From Pseudoalteromonas rubra (GTDB taxonomy: Bacteria > Pseudomonadota > Gammaproteobacteria > Enterobacterales > Alteromonadaceae), in NCBI RefSeq assembly GCF_001482385.1, contig NZ_CP013611.1:1426001-1490000 (forward strand): a DNA stretch of 64,000 nt. Reading direction: 5' to 3'. The notes beneath the pieces were generated by a model, which saw only the letters and a list, made by a program, of their open reading frames with translations, made no database searches and was not told where the DNA came from. Shown in pieces: positions 37,466 to 47,278 of the stretch (position 1 is its first letter; each line of letters starts with the position of its first letter). The translations under genes were made by a program, and so were the position numbers.

Positions 37466-39097
37466 TCAGTTGACCGTGTAAATGGGGGCTTTGGCAAACC
37501 AGGCCTCAACACGTTCAATCAACACCGGATCATCTGCACTTTTGGCCAGGGCTTTGGCACGTAATGCGAGCTGATTTGCCTGCTCAACCTGACGAGCCTG
37601 GCGCAGTAAATCAGCCTGCGCCAGCCAGATCCAAATCTGGTTAGGGACCGCGTTACTGGCCTCTGCCACCTGGTGTGCTTGTGCAAATAAACGCGTTGCT
37701 TCCTGATGCTCTCCCTGCTCAGTTGCAATTCGGGCCAGCTCAATCAATGCATTGGTCTGGCCATAAATCGCGTCAAAGCGTTGATGATAGCTCAGCGCTG
37801 AATGCAATAAACGAGAAGCCTCGCTATAGCGACCCTGAATGCGTTTTATCTTACCCAGCTCTTCCAGCGCGTAAGCAATAAATAAATGATCCGAATTATC
37901 ACTGGCCTGCTCACGCGCAGTCGCTATGTACTTTTCTGCCCTACTCAGCTCGAGCTCACGATCTGTTTGCTGAGGCCAGTTAATGAGCAAATAACCCATC
38001 ATCAGATTGGCACGCATACGCTCACGCCGAATCACGACGTCATCCCCGGTTGCCACAATATTTTGCTGCAACAGAGACAACGCTGCCGCTACGTCGCCAT
38101 TATTTGCCAGACTTGCCGCAAGGTAACGCCTGACCGTCAAGGGATCGGCTGCGTGACGCAAGGCAGAGCGCAACAAAGCAATCGCTTCCTGATAGTTACG
38201 CGATAAATACATCTGCAAACCCCGGGCAAAGGCCTCATTGCTGAAATCCAGATTGCTTTGTATGTCTAATCTCTGGTCATGTTCGCCGTATCGCGTCACG
38301 AGCCGCGCTATCAATGCCTGATAGGCCAACTCAGGACCTGACGCAAAGACCACCCCTTGTTCAGCCCCGCGATTAAAGTGCAGCGTGTATTGCAACTGCA
38401 TATCTTGTGGAAAGCCACTGAGGCGAGTTTCGACCAGTAAATCCGCCCCCAATCGCTCCTGGAGTTGCAACACATCCTGGCGTCGGGACAACCGGATCTG
38501 CGCTGTATCGTTGGAATACCAGGGACTGTGAGACAAAGTTGTTAACACATGCTCTGCCGCGACGACGGGCAACCCCCCTTCTGCCTGAGTGTGCTCACTT
38601 AAATAGGCAAGGCCATGTAAAGGCACAGCAGCATGCACATCATCGAGCATGGCATTCTCTATCGGCAGAAACGCAATGGTTGGATATCGCGTCTCAGGCT
38701 GATTGACTGCGCGCATCCCATTTAGCCACAACCCACTGATGATAAGCATAAGCACGACTGACACCACAGCAAAACGCCACTTGTCGGTCACTTTAGATCC
38801 CTGAATGGGAATTGGCGTCACAGCCAGTTGATAACCAATTCTGGGATGTGTTTTGATGCAATCTGCGCCCAGAATTTCACGCAGTTCGCGGATAGACTGA
38901 ACCAACACTTGTTCCTGGACCACCACGCCCTGCCAGACAGTTTCCAGCAGCTGTGTTTTGGTCACCACCTTATCTGAATGTTGGATCAATATTTTCAGCA
39001 CTGCCAACGTTTTAGCACGAATATCCTGCGATGCTTCGTGTGTGGTTGCGGTGCCTTTAAGTAAGTCTATTTCAACCTGGTTGAGCAGATAACGCAT
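37466..39097 (-). CDS. CadC/ToxR-like membrane regulator with TPR sensor
   Basis: A 543-residue one-component regulator. An OmpR-type winged helix lies at about residues 1-95 (ending HPRIGYQLAVTP), one transmembrane helix at about 107-126, and a periplasmic part of about 400 residues. That part starts with a PTIAFLPIENAMLDD module and continues as tetratricopeptide-like helical repeats. Such proteins bind DNA from the membrane and respond to periplasmic signals. Start ATG 39097 was chosen because AAGGAA lies about 5 nt upstream; the frame extends to 39202. It is divergent from the amine oxidase gene (gap 406 bp), so it may control the oxidase and keto-acid decarboxylase. The signal is unknown. 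Confidence 0.8.
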   Translation of the reverse strand: MRYLLNQVEIDLLKGTATTHEASQDIRAKTLAVLKILIQHSDKVVTKTQLLETVWQGVVVQEQVLVQSIRELREILGADCIKTHPRIGYQLAVTPIPIQGSKVTDKWRFAVVSVVLMLIISGLWLNGMRAVNQPETRYPTIAFLPIENAMLDDVHAAVPLHGLAYLSEHTQAEGGLPVVAAEHVLTTLSHSPWYSNDTAQIRLSRRQDVLQLQERLGADLLVETRLSGFPQDMQLQYTLHFNRGAEQGVVFASGPELAYQALIARLVTRYGEHDQRLDIQSNLDFSNEAFARGLQMYLSRNYQEAIALLRSALRHAADPLTVRRYLAASLANNGDVAAALSLLQQNIVATGDDVVIRRERMRANLMMGYLLINWPQQTDRELELSRAEKYIATAREQASDNSDHLFIAYALEELGKIKRIQGRYSEASRLLHSALSYHQRFDAIYGQTNALIELARIATEQGEHQEATRLFAQAHQVAEASNAVPNQIWIWLAQADLLRQARQVEQANQLALRAKALAKSADDPVLIERVEAWFAKAPIYTVN

Positions 39098-39503
39098 CGT
39101 TCCTTCTCTTGCAAAAACAGTTCTGGCAGCGGATAGCACGGTGTTCCCGTCATGAGTGTGCAATATTTCTTTTACGGGCTCAAGTCCCCTAAAGGCAGAC
39201 ATGGTGGATAGGATTAGTGAAGTGACAAATTTAACTGTTTTATATTCAGCGACCTAGTGTAATTACTGTGATTTTTTGGACACAAACCATATAAAAATTA
39301 ACCCCTGTGCTACATTTTATGTGGATTATGTCTTTTTGGTGTCAGCATTGTAATAAGGCTGCTCTCTATTTTTGGCTCATGCCTGTCAGGCCTTCACCAA
39401 AAGACAGCGATAACAAGCCCACACAACTGAACAGAAGTCGTCGTAAAGATTGTTGCCGTCGTTTGTGACAAAAAAACGGTAAATAACGAATTAAGGAACT
39501 ACT
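39098..39503. other. Divergent control region between regulator and amine oxidase
   Basis: A 406-bp space without a gene. It contains an AT-rich core (39230-39330) and the small interrupted palindrome GCCTG-T-CAGGC at 39381-39391, about 110 bp before the oxidase start. It is a reasonable place for binding of the neighbouring CadC-like regulator, but no consensus is available to test this by eye. Confidence 0.4.
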
Positions 39504-41465
39504 ATGACGCATTATTCTTTTGGCAATGAGATCAGCGACAAAAGCCTCCCTAAGCATCTGAAAGTGGCCATTGTAGGGGCTGGTATGGCCGGATTATACA
39601 GTGCATGGCGGCTGCAAAATGAATCGGGCTGTGACAACCTGGCAATCTTTGAGCGATCTAATCGCACCGGCGGTCGACTAGATTCAGATTTAATTCAATT
39701 CAAAAATCAACGCAGTGATACGCCCCCACCGATTACAGTTAAAGAAGAACAAGGTGGCATGCGGTTTTTATTCGATGGCATGGATGACTTGATGGCGCTG
39801 TTCCTTAACCTTGACCTCCAGGACCAGATAGTGCCCTTTCCCATGAACAGCGGCGGTGATAACCGATTATTTTTCCGCGGTAAAAGCTTCAGCGTTAACA
39901 CCGCAGCGCAAGATAACTATCAGATTTGGTCTGAGCTTTATAATCTGGCGCCGTCTGAGCAGGGCGTTAATCCTAAGGACATTGTGAATGTGGTCTTCAA
40001 CCGAATTCTTCAGGCTAACCCTCAGTTTAAGGCCCGACCTGAAGTTAGGGGTCCGGAATTCTGGCAGGCATTCAGACTGGAATGCCAATGGCAAGGCAAA
40101 ACGCTCAATGAGTGGACGTTATGGGACCTTTACACGGCAATGGGTTACTCTCAGGAATGCATAAACATGCTGTACCGTGTACTTGGCTTCAATGGCACCT
40201 TCCTATCACAGATGAATGCCGGAGTAGCTTATCAGTTGCTCGAGGACTTTCCGGCTGGAGTGCAATTTAAAACCTTTAAAGACGGATTCAGCACACTGCC
40301 AAATTCACTAGTCGATAAAATAGGCACTGACAACATCCACTTGCAAACCAGTATTGAAGAGATCTCTTTTGTAGAAGAGAGCAACCACTATGAACTGCAC
40401 TACCTCCACACAGACGACAACGGACGCAGCCACAAAGGTAAAGTCACCGCCGAAAAAGTCATTCTTGCTCTGCCCAGATTAGCACTGGAGAAACTTTTTG
40501 TTCGCTCTAACGCTTTTAACACGCTGGATAAAGAACGCTCAGAACAACTGTGGAACACTTTGCAATCCACCTCAAACCAGCCACTGTTGAAGATTAACCT
40601 TTATTACGACACTGCCTGGTGGGGACGCGGCACCACCGGACGGCCTGCCGTCGAGTTTGGACCCAACTTTGCCGATCTGCCGACCGGTTCGGTATACCCA
40701 TTTTATGCGGTAAACGAAGAGTTGGTTGCGGCCCTGATGTATCAGGAGCGTAAAACCGAACCTTCACAAAGCACTCAGGCAAAACTGGACCATATCAGCA
40801 GTGAAAAATACGAGCGCCCCGCTGCATTGACGATATATTGTGACTACCTGAACATTAATTTCTGGAGCGCGCTGCAGAACATTGGAGAGACCTATCACCA
40901 CCCACATCAAGACGACTATGTCACGGATATCCCGGGTGATATCTATCCAGCGTCTAACGCGGTGGTAGAGCAAGCCACTCGATTCTTCAAAGACATTTTC
41001 AATACACACTACGTCCCTGAGCCAATCCTGACCAGTGCACGGATCTGGCAAGGTAGTGTCCGTTTTGATGTGCCGCCAAGCCAACAATTTGGCTTTGGTG
41101 TACACCAATGGGCGGTGGGTGCTGATGATAAGCAGGTGATGGCTGAACTCACAGAGCCCCTGCCGAACCTGTTTACTTGTGGTGAAGCCTTTTCTGATTA
41201 TCAGGGGTGGGTAGAAGGTGCATTACGCTCTACGGATCTCGCACTCAAACAAGGGTTCGGACTCCAGCCGCTGAGCGAAGTGTATGAGCAGACGACACAC
41301 ATCAGCTCATCTGAAGCCATTAAAGTTGCCTATGAAGAAAACGCCAGCAAGCTTATCAATCACTATATTGAGCCAAACTTCTCAGCGGGTAGCGCCCCGA
41401 TTGAAAAGCCATCAGAGGTTGAAAACGTGCTGGGTGTGAACCTCAGCTACTTCGACCTTAAGTGA
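39504..41465 (+). CDS. FAD-dependent amine oxidase, probable L-amino-acid oxidase
   Basis: A 653-residue flavoprotein of the monoamine/L-amino-acid oxidase family, releasing 2-keto acid, ammonia and hydrogen peroxide. The FAD site is GAGMAG at residues 25-30, followed by the ERSNRTGGRLDS motif. The C-terminal FAD motif CGEAFSDYQGWVEGALRS is complete. There is no signal peptide. Start ATG 39504 has AAGGAA 9 nt upstream. FAD L-amino-acid oxidases are known from Pseudoalteromonas and account for antibacterial peroxide there. The following gene is a keto-acid decarboxylase, which points to aromatic or branched amino acids as substrates. A hairpin separates the two genes. Confidence 0.82.
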   Translation: MTHYSFGNEISDKSLPKHLKVAIVGAGMAGLYSAWRLQNESGCDNLAIFERSNRTGGRLDSDLIQFKNQRSDTPPPITVKEEQGGMRFLFDGMDDLMALFLNLDLQDQIVPFPMNSGGDNRLFFRGKSFSVNTAAQDNYQIWSELYNLAPSEQGVNPKDIVNVVFNRILQANPQFKARPEVRGPEFWQAFRLECQWQGKTLNEWTLWDLYTAMGYSQECINMLYRVLGFNGTFLSQMNAGVAYQLLEDFPAGVQFKTFKDGFSTLPNSLVDKIGTDNIHLQTSIEEISFVEESNHYELHYLHTDDNGRSHKGKVTAEKVILALPRLALEKLFVRSNAFNTLDKERSEQLWNTLQSTSNQPLLKINLYYDTAWWGRGTTGRPAVEFGPNFADLPTGSVYPFYAVNEELVAALMYQERKTEPSQSTQAKLDHISSEKYERPAALTIYCDYLNINFWSALQNIGETYHHPHQDDYVTDIPGDIYPASNAVVEQATRFFKDIFNTHYVPEPILTSARIWQGSVRFDVPPSQQFGFGVHQWAVGADDKQVMAELTEPLPNLFTCGEAFSDYQGWVEGALRSTDLALKQGFGLQPLSEVYEQTTHISSSEAIKVAYEENASKLINHYIEPNFSAGSAPIEKPSEVENVLGVNLSYFDLK

Positions 41466-41474
41466 TCCTGCTTT

Positions 41475-41495
41475 GGGCACCTGTTTTAGGTGCCC
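41475..41495 (+). terminator. Intercistronic hairpin
   Basis: GGGCACC and GGTGCCC form a perfect 7-bp stem around TGTTTTA, 9 nt after the oxidase stop. TCACTG follows, so there is no T run. It may reduce read-through or protect the oxidase mRNA 3' end while still allowing expression of the decarboxylase. Confidence 0.4.
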
Positions 41496-41546
41496 TCACT
41501 GCCTACAGGCAGAAGACACCTGCCCAGCTTGCTCAGGAGAGAATCA

Positions 41547-43337
41547 ATGACTCAAATAACACACCATTTTACAGTCGCGGACTATTTCAAAGCACGACTT
41601 GAGGAAATTGGCGTCGACCAAATGTTTGGTGTCGCCGGCAACTATACCGCGGCTTTACTAGACACCATACTGGCTGACAGCCACTCACCGATTAGAATTA
41701 ACGGCAATGCCAATGAAATTTGTGCCGGGTTTGCAGCAGATGCATATGCCCGATTAAAAGGCCCAAGTGCTCTGTACGTTACCTACAGTGTAGGTGCATT
41801 CAGCCTGCTTAACACCATTGCCGGATCGTTCGTTGAGCAGGTCCCAGTGATCTTGATCAACGGCGCCCCCACCAACAAAGAAGATCAGATCTCAAAGAAT
41901 GCCGGACTGCTCTACTCACACACGACCGGCTATGAATTTGTCGATATTCACATGTTCAGACCAGTCACCGTCGCTGCTGAACGTATCACCAATGCCAATC
42001 AGGCGCCTTATCAGATTGATTCAGCCCTGGCGGCTCTGCTGTCAGAGCGCCGACCCGTGTATTTCGAAGTCAGTGAGGATGTCTGGCGGGCAGACTGCAC
42101 CAAACCTGCTCAGCCTCTGGCACTGAATAATCCAGCCAGCGTCACCGTCAGCGAAGCACAGCAGGCAGCTAAAGCAACAGTAGAGCTGATGCTAAGCCAG
42201 CCAAAAAGTATTTTTTGGGCAGGCGTAGAGCTACAACGTTTTGCCCTGCAAAATACCTTCTTGGAATTGCTTGAAGTGATCAATCGCAGTCATACGGTGC
42301 CCGAAGGACATATTCACTTTGTCACCTCAGCCTTAAGCAAATCGGTTATTGCTGAAACTCATCCCTGGTTTGAAGGCTGTGTCACCATGAGCCCCTCCGA
42401 AGTAGATTCCCTGATTGGAGACGACGGGGTTTTAGTTGGTGTTGGAGCCTGGACGACCGGCAAAGATACTGGCAACCAGGATATTCGCAGCAGCCGCACT
42501 GTGCTCGCTGCGCAGGGAGGAGTATATGTTGGTGCCAACTACTATGCCTCTGCGACCCTTGAAGATTACTTACAGTGTCTGATTGAGGAGTTTACTGCAC
42601 TGGCAAAGCAACAACCCGCCAGTTTAAAAGGATTGCGTATGCAAAAACCGCTGATGAAGCACGCTACAGCAGATGCCCAGCTAGGCTATGACAGCTTCTT
42701 TGCTACCCTCAGTCAATGGATTGATGAAGATGATGTTCTGGTCGTCGATGCCGGCTTCCCGCTGATTGGCGCACAGAGTGTAAAAATACCAGCACAAGAT
42801 GGCTTTGTTGCTCAGGCTGCCTGGCTGTCCATCGGCTACTCTGTACCTGCCGGCACGGGAATTAAATGTGCCTTCCCGGATAAACGTGCGGTTGTTGTCG
42901 TTGGTGATGGTGCTTTTCATGAAACTTGCCAGGCCGTTGCTGACCAACATGCCTATAGACAAAACACCGTCGTGTTTGTATTGGCAAACGGTATTTATGG
43001 TATCGAGCAATACCTAGTCAACCCCAACCCTTTCAGAACACCGCCGGTTGATTATCAGGACAAGCTACTCGACACTGTCTACAGCTACAATGATTTACCA
43101 GCCTGGAAAATTGCCAACATTACCCAGGCATTTGGTGGTGAAGGGCGGCGAGTGAATAACCTGAGTGAGTTAATGGCTGTGATGGAGGAGATCAGAACCG
43201 ATACACACAACAATTATGTTGTAGAAGTATCCATTCCTAAAACAGATACACCTCACTCTATCAGCCTTGAAGCTAACAGCGCCGTCGGGGAAGACGAAAT
43301 CGCGAACTCACAGTGGCCACCTGCCAGCAAGTTCTAA
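41547..43337 (+). CDS. Thiamine-diphosphate 2-keto-acid decarboxylase (indole-/phenylpyruvate decarboxylase-like)
   Basis: A 596-residue ThDP enzyme of the pyruvate/indolepyruvate decarboxylase group. The cofactor-activating Glu is in GNANEICAGFAADAYAR (Glu57). The ThDP/Mg motif starts at GDG (453-455) and runs to LANGIYG. Such enzymes turn 2-keto acids to aldehydes. Start ATG 41547 has CAGGAG 8 nt upstream; the frame extends to 41490. It follows the amine oxidase by 81 bp on the same strand, so oxidase plus decarboxylase would give aldehydes such as indole- or phenylacetaldehyde. The exact substrate is inferred. A stem-loop follows. Confidence 0.85.
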   Translation: MTQITHHFTVADYFKARLEEIGVDQMFGVAGNYTAALLDTILADSHSPIRINGNANEICAGFAADAYARLKGPSALYVTYSVGAFSLLNTIAGSFVEQVPVILINGAPTNKEDQISKNAGLLYSHTTGYEFVDIHMFRPVTVAAERITNANQAPYQIDSALAALLSERRPVYFEVSEDVWRADCTKPAQPLALNNPASVTVSEAQQAAKATVELMLSQPKSIFWAGVELQRFALQNTFLELLEVINRSHTVPEGHIHFVTSALSKSVIAETHPWFEGCVTMSPSEVDSLIGDDGVLVGVGAWTTGKDTGNQDIRSSRTVLAAQGGVYVGANYYASATLEDYLQCLIEEFTALAKQQPASLKGLRMQKPLMKHATADAQLGYDSFFATLSQWIDEDDVLVVDAGFPLIGAQSVKIPAQDGFVAQAAWLSIGYSVPAGTGIKCAFPDKRAVVVVGDGAFHETCQAVADQHAYRQNTVVFVLANGIYGIEQYLVNPNPFRTPPVDYQDKLLDTVYSYNDLPAWKIANITQAFGGEGRRVNNLSELMAVMEEIRTDTHNNYVVEVSIPKTDTPHSISLEANSAVGEDEIANSQWPPASKF

Positions 43338-43349
43338 GTTATGTAAACA

Positions 43350-43373
43350 TTGGCCTCCGGATGCGGGGGCCAA
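43350..43373 (+). terminator. Stem-loop after the decarboxylase gene
   Basis: TTGGCCTCC and GGGGGCCAA form a 9-bp stem (one T-G pair) around GGATGC, 12 nt after the stop. No T run follows, so it is a weak terminator or 3' stabiliser. Confidence 0.4.
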
Positions 43374-43538
43374 TATCAGGCCACAGACATCAAAAAGTCC
43401 ACTCCCTATGCGGCACTTTATTCACATGGCTTCTGCGAGATCGCCGAACACGCACACTAACACTTAGACACATTATCTGAGTCATTTTTCCCCAATCGTC
43501 GCAAATTGGACAATAATAAAGTTAGGCAGGGAAAAGAC

Positions 43539-45698
43539 ATGGATATCCAGAGGTTGGATCTCGCGATACTTACCGTAAACAGCCAATGGCAAGTCATTGA
43601 TTTCAACCAGGCTACGGAGACACTCCTGCAATTGGGCAATCACAAAGCGCGACCTGTTTGCTTTTTTGATCTGTGCCAAATTGCAGAACCCGACGAAGCG
43701 GACAGTGACTTTCTCAGCCAGGTAGCGGGCAGCTCTGCGCTCGCCATCTTACCCTCAGGCATGCGACTCAATATTATTGTCAGTAACCACCTCAGCGCTG
43801 ATACCTGCCTGATCATTAATCCAATTAGCCATCACCACCTGCCACATCTCGGTGAGCTGGCTGAGCTGGCACTACAATGTGGTGATATTGGTGTGTGGCA
43901 GGTTGATACCACCTTCGTGCGTCCTTACTTTTCCCAGACTTTTTGCGCACTCCTACAATGCGCATCCTTAACCGAGTGGCATGATTTTACCAATTTGATT
44001 TATGAAGATGACCGTCCACTGGCACTGAGCTTCATTGAAGAGCATATTCAGTCTAACGTCCGGCTAAAATTTGATTTTCGAGTATTAATTGACGCTGTGC
44101 CACACTGGTTTGAACTTAGTGGCGACCAGCGCCACGGCTGCGGCGCTCAGCTGAGCTCATTTGGTACCTTGCGTGAATGCACCCAGGAAAAACAAATGCT
44201 CATCCACCTCAACAGTGCCCATGAAAGTCGTCGTATAGCCCTGGAAGCTGGCAAAGTCGGCACCAGGAGTGTGATCAGGAAAAACGCTCCGTGGTATTGG
44301 GACTGGGACCCGCAAACCAGTTCCATCTTTGATTTGGCAGCACAAGATACCGGACGCTATGAAAAGTGGCTTGAACGCATTCACCCGCAAGACCGTGAAC
44401 GTGTCTCCAATGGGCTCAAAGAAGCCCTTGAAAGCGGCAATGATTTTGAACAGGTCTTTCGGGCTACCCTGCCTAGTAACGAGGAGCTGCACATATTCGC
44501 CAAAGGTGTGGTTGCTCAGGATGATTATGGTAACAACTTTCGCCTTGATGGCGTCTGTGTCGATCAATCCGAAGTGTATCGTGCCAACATGGAGCTGTCC
44601 AAATTAAATGCCGAGCTGGAAACACGTGTCAGAGCCCGCACAGCAGACCTAAAATGTGCTGTCACCAAAGCCGAGCGCGCAAGCCGGGCAAAGTCTGACT
44701 TTTTAGCGATGATGAGCCATGAGCTGAGAACACCGATGAATGCCATCATAGGCTCACTAGAGCTACTCTCTCTGCAAAAGCATGATCCTGAAGAAATGGA
44801 GCTGCTCGAAACCGCGTCCGTTTCAGCTAAGAATCTGGTCGACATTCTGAACGATATTCTGGATATCAACAAGATAGAAGCAGGCAAGTTAGAGTTAGAA
44901 TTTAGGGAATTTGATATTTCAAAAACGCTGCATAATGTACTGCTGACCTTTGCCTCGAATGCCGAAAAACGCCATGTCAGCCTCAAAGTCGTTGAGTCAC
45001 AGCAGCTGCCGACTATGCTTTACTGCGACGAAAACCGGATCCGCCAGGTGCTCTTTAACCTGCTCAGCAATGCTATTAAGTTCAGTGGTCCCCCAGCCAA
45101 AGGCAGTGGTAATGTCGTCATTGAATTGGATTGGCAGATGCAAAGTCACAGTCAGGGCGAGCTCTGTATTTTAGTGAAAGACAATGGTATCGGTATTGAT
45201 GAAAAGACCCAGAGAAAGCTCTTTCACCCTTTTACCCAGGCCGATAAATCAACCACCCGGGTGTATGGTGGAACGGGCCTGGGGCTGGCCATTTCGCGGC
45301 AAATCATCAACCTGATGGGCGGACGCATAGGACTAAAAAGTAAAGTGGATCGCGGCAGTATTTTCAGAGTCAGTATTCCGATCCACCGCTTCTCACATCA
45401 CTGCGACACCGCTTTATTCCAGGACATTTATATCACGCCCGCTCACCTTAATCCGCCAGAGTCATATCCATACTTTATACTGGAAGGGTTAGCGGTACAC
45501 CTGCACCAGGTGGACTTAGAACAACTTCCACCTGCTGATTCAGACAAGGCATTAATATGCTGCTTTATTCTTTCAAAGCAGGACCTTGCGCAATTAGTTG
45601 GCTATCAGGAAACACTTAAAACACAGCGGGTATTAATCTGCCACCAAAGTGGTTTTACTGAACAACTGAAAAACTTGCTAAGGATAGTCCAAGCATAG
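43539..45698 (+). CDS. PAS-domain sensor histidine kinase
   Basis: A 719-residue cytoplasmic kinase with no membrane helix. Three PAS-like segments cover about residues 5-370, the third with YWDWDP and ERIHPQDRERV. A short coiled coil follows (about 350-385), then HisKA with the phosphorylated His394 in MMSHELRTPMNAI. The ATPase domain has the N, G1 and G2 boxes (LLSNAIKF, VKDNGIGID, GGTGLGLAISRQI). About 110 residues follow without the Asp of a receiver, so this is not a working hybrid kinase. Start ATG 43539 has AGGGAAA upstream; a TTG at 43506 is in frame. No response regulator is adjacent, so it is an orphan. Confidence 0.85.
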   Translation: MDIQRLDLAILTVNSQWQVIDFNQATETLLQLGNHKARPVCFFDLCQIAEPDEADSDFLSQVAGSSALAILPSGMRLNIIVSNHLSADTCLIINPISHHHLPHLGELAELALQCGDIGVWQVDTTFVRPYFSQTFCALLQCASLTEWHDFTNLIYEDDRPLALSFIEEHIQSNVRLKFDFRVLIDAVPHWFELSGDQRHGCGAQLSSFGTLRECTQEKQMLIHLNSAHESRRIALEAGKVGTRSVIRKNAPWYWDWDPQTSSIFDLAAQDTGRYEKWLERIHPQDRERVSNGLKEALESGNDFEQVFRATLPSNEELHIFAKGVVAQDDYGNNFRLDGVCVDQSEVYRANMELSKLNAELETRVRARTADLKCAVTKAERASRAKSDFLAMMSHELRTPMNAIIGSLELLSLQKHDPEEMELLETASVSAKNLVDILNDILDINKIEAGKLELEFREFDISKTLHNVLLTFASNAEKRHVSLKVVESQQLPTMLYCDENRIRQVLFNLLSNAIKFSGPPAKGSGNVVIELDWQMQSHSQGELCILVKDNGIGIDEKTQRKLFHPFTQADKSTTRVYGGTGLGLAISRQIINLMGGRIGLKSKVDRGSIFRVSIPIHRFSHHCDTALFQDIYITPAHLNPPESYPYFILEGLAVHLHQVDLEQLPPADSDKALICCFILSKQDLAQLVGYQETLKTQRVLICHQSGFTEQLKNLLRIVQA

Positions 45699-45724
45699 GT
45701 GTTTATACTAATGCCTCTGCACGG

Positions 45725-47107
45725 TTAACTACGTATAGCTGGTGGCATTATTTCGGCTTCGCTCAGCACCAATTTTTTATGCATTTCTCGACGCAGCAAC
45801 AAATAGCTAATCACGGCCTGACAATACACGGTCGAAACAGAGAATATCCAGACCTGCTCGATTTCAAAGTCTTGCTGCCCTGCCAGCCAGACAACTGGCG
45901 CCGCAAACAACACAAATCGACTGGCGGTGCTGTATAACGCGGGCCAGGTATTACCCAACGCCTGAAACATACCCGAGGCCGTAAAGGTGTAACCCGCAGG
46001 AACAAAATTCAAACAGACATATCCCAAAAACGTCGCAGCAACCAAAATGACCTGAGGCTCATCGCTGAATGGAGCAAAAAACCAGCTTGCATTAATCAAA
46101 CATGCCAGGGTAAGCATAGCCATCAGCGCACAGGTCAATAAACTGGTATAACGGTAGGTTTGCTGTACCCGGTCATATTTACCGGCAGCATAGTTTTGAG
46201 CAGCGATTGCAGGGGCAGCAAATGCAACAGCCATAACGGGCAAGAAAAGCACTTGCATGATCCGGACACCCAATCCAAACCCAGCCTGAGCACTTGCGGC
46301 AAACTGACTGAGGGCCCAGTAAATCACTGACATGTACATGAAAGTCAGTAAAAACTCGCCGCCTGACGGTAACCCCAGATTAATAACCTGGAGGATCCGC
46401 TTGCGATCAGGGCGCAGCGCCTTATTCGGCAAAGACAGATAATCAACTTTTTTGACGAAGTACCACAGTGTCATCACCATAGCGCCGAATGCAGACAGAG
46501 AACTGGCCAACCCTGCTCCTGTCACTCCCAGAGCATTGCCTGTACCCCAGCCGGATATCAAAATGGGCGACAAAATAATATTCAGGGCCACCGCCAACAT
46601 CGAAATCAACATAACGGGCTTAACAACACCCGCTCCGCGCAGTGCAGCCGCCATGACGGTAAGCCCAAACTGTAGTAATAAAGCGGGCAGAAACCAGTAA
46701 AAATAGTCTGTTGCTGCTTGGTGAGTTGCGGCATCAGGTGCCATAAACTCAAAAAACAAATGCCCAAATACATAGCCAAGTACGCCAAACGCCACCGTGC
46801 AAAACACCGCAATCAACATACTTTGATGGAATAAAGCGTTGGCCTCAGCGCGATCCTTTCTGCCAACCGCATGGGCCACTAAAGTACCACACCCAATATT
46901 TAAAACCTGAGTCAGGGCCATAATAAAAAAGAACACACTGCCCGCATTACTCACGCCTGCCAGCGCCGTTGCCCCCAGCGCACCAACAAAATACAGGTCA
47001 ACCAGAAAATACAACGTCTGGATAAACATGCCAATCGCCATCGGAACGGCCATAGTAATAAGATGTGTAACGATTTTCCCCTGAGTCAGATCCTTCATTA
47101 AAGTCAT
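45725..47107 (-). CDS. MATE family multidrug/metabolite exporter
   Basis: A 460-residue integral membrane protein with about twelve helices arranged as two related halves. The first half begins with MAVPMAIGMFIQTLYFLVDLYFVGALG, the usual MATE start, and the second with INLGLPSGGEFLLTFMYMSVIYW. MATE pumps exchange cationic drugs or secondary metabolites for sodium ions or protons. Tail to tail with the histidine kinase gene (26-bp gap). It may export products of the accessory region, but no link can be shown. The gene following on the other strand starts 170 bp away. Confidence 0.87.
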   Translation of the reverse strand: MTLMKDLTQGKIVTHLITMAVPMAIGMFIQTLYFLVDLYFVGALGATALAGVSNAGSVFFFIMALTQVLNIGCGTLVAHAVGRKDRAEANALFHQSMLIAVFCTVAFGVLGYVFGHLFFEFMAPDAATHQAATDYFYWFLPALLLQFGLTVMAAALRGAGVVKPVMLISMLAVALNIILSPILISGWGTGNALGVTGAGLASSLSAFGAMVMTLWYFVKKVDYLSLPNKALRPDRKRILQVINLGLPSGGEFLLTFMYMSVIYWALSQFAASAQAGFGLGVRIMQVLFLPVMAVAFAAPAIAAQNYAAGKYDRVQQTYRYTSLLTCALMAMLTLACLINASWFFAPFSDEPQVILVAATFLGYVCLNFVPAGYTFTASGMFQALGNTWPALYSTASRFVLFAAPVVWLAGQQDFEIEQVWIFSVSTVYCQAVISYLLLRREMHKKLVLSEAEIMPPAIRS

Positions 47108-47278
47108 TCCTGTATGATTAATTTATTCATTGTACCGTTTATTTTTAACTCGTCATCGACTATTTTGTGTTTCACTTGGCACAGCAAAAGACGTAACAGG
47201 CAAACAATATCACTGTCATATCTATACACTCGATGAGTATGTGGCATACTGAAAGCTCTGTTAATAAAGGTAATATTT

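Noticed and set aside
39366..39557. Minus-strand frame across the amine oxidase start
   Set aside because: Overlaps the oxidase ATG and the control region; no ribosome site and no homology.
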